Source: Leucobacter sp.
GTDB lineage: Bacteria > Actinomycetota > Actinomycetes > Actinomycetales > Microbacteriaceae
Direction: 5' to 3'
Assembly: GCA_017990305.1 (NCBI GenBank)
Contig: JAGNOB010000118.1
Span: 1 to 6,340, forward strand
Length of the DNA stretch: 6,340 nucleotides
Both the position numbers and the translations under genes were made by a program. Shown here piece after piece: positions 5,934-6,340 of this stretch. The notes beneath the pieces are model-generated. The model did no database searches. It saw nothing but the letters and a program-made list of their open reading frames with translations, and had not been told where the DNA came from. Every line of letters starts with the position of its first letter. Positions within the stretch are counted from its first letter, which is position 1.

Positions 5934-5939
5934 TAGCCT
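5934..5939 (+). promoter_or_regulatory. Candidate leaderless -10 element of recG
   Basis: TAGCCT (TANNNT) is followed by 6 nt (GGGAAC) and then ATG 5946, mirroring the phosphatase promoter on the other strand. No Shine-Dalgarno at a normal distance and no clear -35 are seen. A second TANNNT hexamer, TAGGGT, lies at 5920-5925 and could be an alternative. Confidence 0.5.
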
Positions 5940-5945
5940 GGGAAC

Positions 5946-6340
5946 ATGGCGAACGTAACCCTCGACTCCCTGCTCACCGGGGTCATCGGCGGGCGGAGCG
6001 CGAAGCCGCTCGAGAAGGCGTTCGGGATCGCGACTGTCGAAGAGCTGCTCTGGCATCTGCCGCGCAGGTACTCGCGGCGCGGCGAACTCACCCCGCTCAC
6101 CGGGCTACCGGCAGGTGAACAGGTGACCGTCGTCGCGCAGGTACTTGACACGCGGGTGCGGCAAATGCAGCGCCGCCGTGGGTCGATCGTCGAAACGCGG
6201 ATCACTGACGGGGTCGGCACGCTGACGCTGACGTTCTTCAATCAGCCGTTTCGCGCGAACGAGCTGCGTAAGGGCAGGCAAGGGATCTTTGCGGGCAAGG
6301 TGTCCGAGTACCGTGGCGCCTACCAGTTGCAGCACCCCGA
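5946..6340 (+). CDS. recG: ATP-dependent DNA helicase RecG, N-terminal part
   Basis: The first 131 codons are present and the frame is still open at the window end; full RecG is about 700 residues. RecG remodels stalled forks and Holliday junctions. The visible portion is the N-terminal wedge (OB-fold) region: an opening helix, GVIGGRSAKPLEKAFGIATV (12-31), then the family signature VEELLWHLPRRY (31-42), LTPLTGLPAGEQVTVVAQV (48-66), and the strand pattern TLTLTFFNQPF (92-102) with GKVSEYRGAYQLQHP (117-131). The helicase motifs lie beyond the window. ATG 5946 is chosen because it gives the normal RecG opening and sits 6 nt after a TANNNT hexamer. It is divergent from the phosphatase-rsmD pair, with 58 bp between the two start codons. 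The identification is firm despite truncation. Confidence 0.92.
   Translation, partial: MANVTLDSLLTGVIGGRSAKPLEKAFGIATVEELLWHLPRRYSRRGELTPLTGLPAGEQVTVVAQVLDTRVRQMQRRRGSIVETRITDGVGTLTLTFFNQPFRANELRKGRQGIFAGKVSEYRGAYQLQHP

Noticed and set aside
1..6340. Mobile elements, CRISPR, phage or defence system.
   Set aside because: No transposase, integrase, terminal inverted repeats, spaced direct-repeat array or defence-type domain is visible. All long frames are explained by metabolic or housekeeping genes.

Overview
The window reads as chromosomal DNA from a high-GC Gram-positive, most likely an actinobacterium close to Microbacteriaceae (Leucobacter-like). This rests on G/C-ending codons, GTG starts, probable leaderless promoters of the TANNNT-N6-start type, and the protein flavour. 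The family-level placement is inference; no rRNA or other marker is present. No mobile element, CRISPR array, tRNA or prophage signal is seen. The intergenic gaps are small: 116 bp between the regulator and gabT, 37 bp between gabT and gabD, 166 bp after gabD, and 58 bp before recG.

Layout. (1) At the left edge is the last 29 codons of a rightward gene that looks like a SIMPL-domain (DUF541) protein. Its 3' end overlaps the 3' end of the next, convergent gene by 14 bp. (2) A leftward PucR-family transcriptional regulator follows (78-1286). (3) Divergent from it is a two-gene GABA degradation operon: gabT (4-aminobutyrate aminotransferase) and gabD (succinate-semialdehyde dehydrogenase). It ends at a strong intrinsic terminator whose 3' arm and T-tract are repeated in three tandem copies. 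(4) Leftward come a MptpB-like tyrosine/lipid phosphatase and rsmD (16S rRNA G966 methyltransferase), 3 nt apart and probably translationally coupled. (5) Divergent from that pair is the start of recG, cut by the window end.

How the parts work together. GabT moves the amino group of GABA to 2-oxoglutarate, giving succinate semialdehyde and glutamate. GabD oxidises succinate semialdehyde to succinate, which enters the TCA cycle. The divergent PucR-type regulator is the obvious candidate controller, and the short shared intergenic region holds an inverted repeat, a direct repeat and promoter-like hexamers. No GABA permease lies in the window. The right third is housekeeping (rRNA modification, fork rescue) with an accessory phosphatase inserted between the two functions.

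I did not find a clearly new biological system. The most unusual sequence feature is the tandemly reiterated terminator arm after gabD. Secondary points are the loss of the redox-switch cysteine in GabD, the phosphatase-rsmD coupling, paired divergent leaderless promoters, and a GCA-rich codon bias in gabT.
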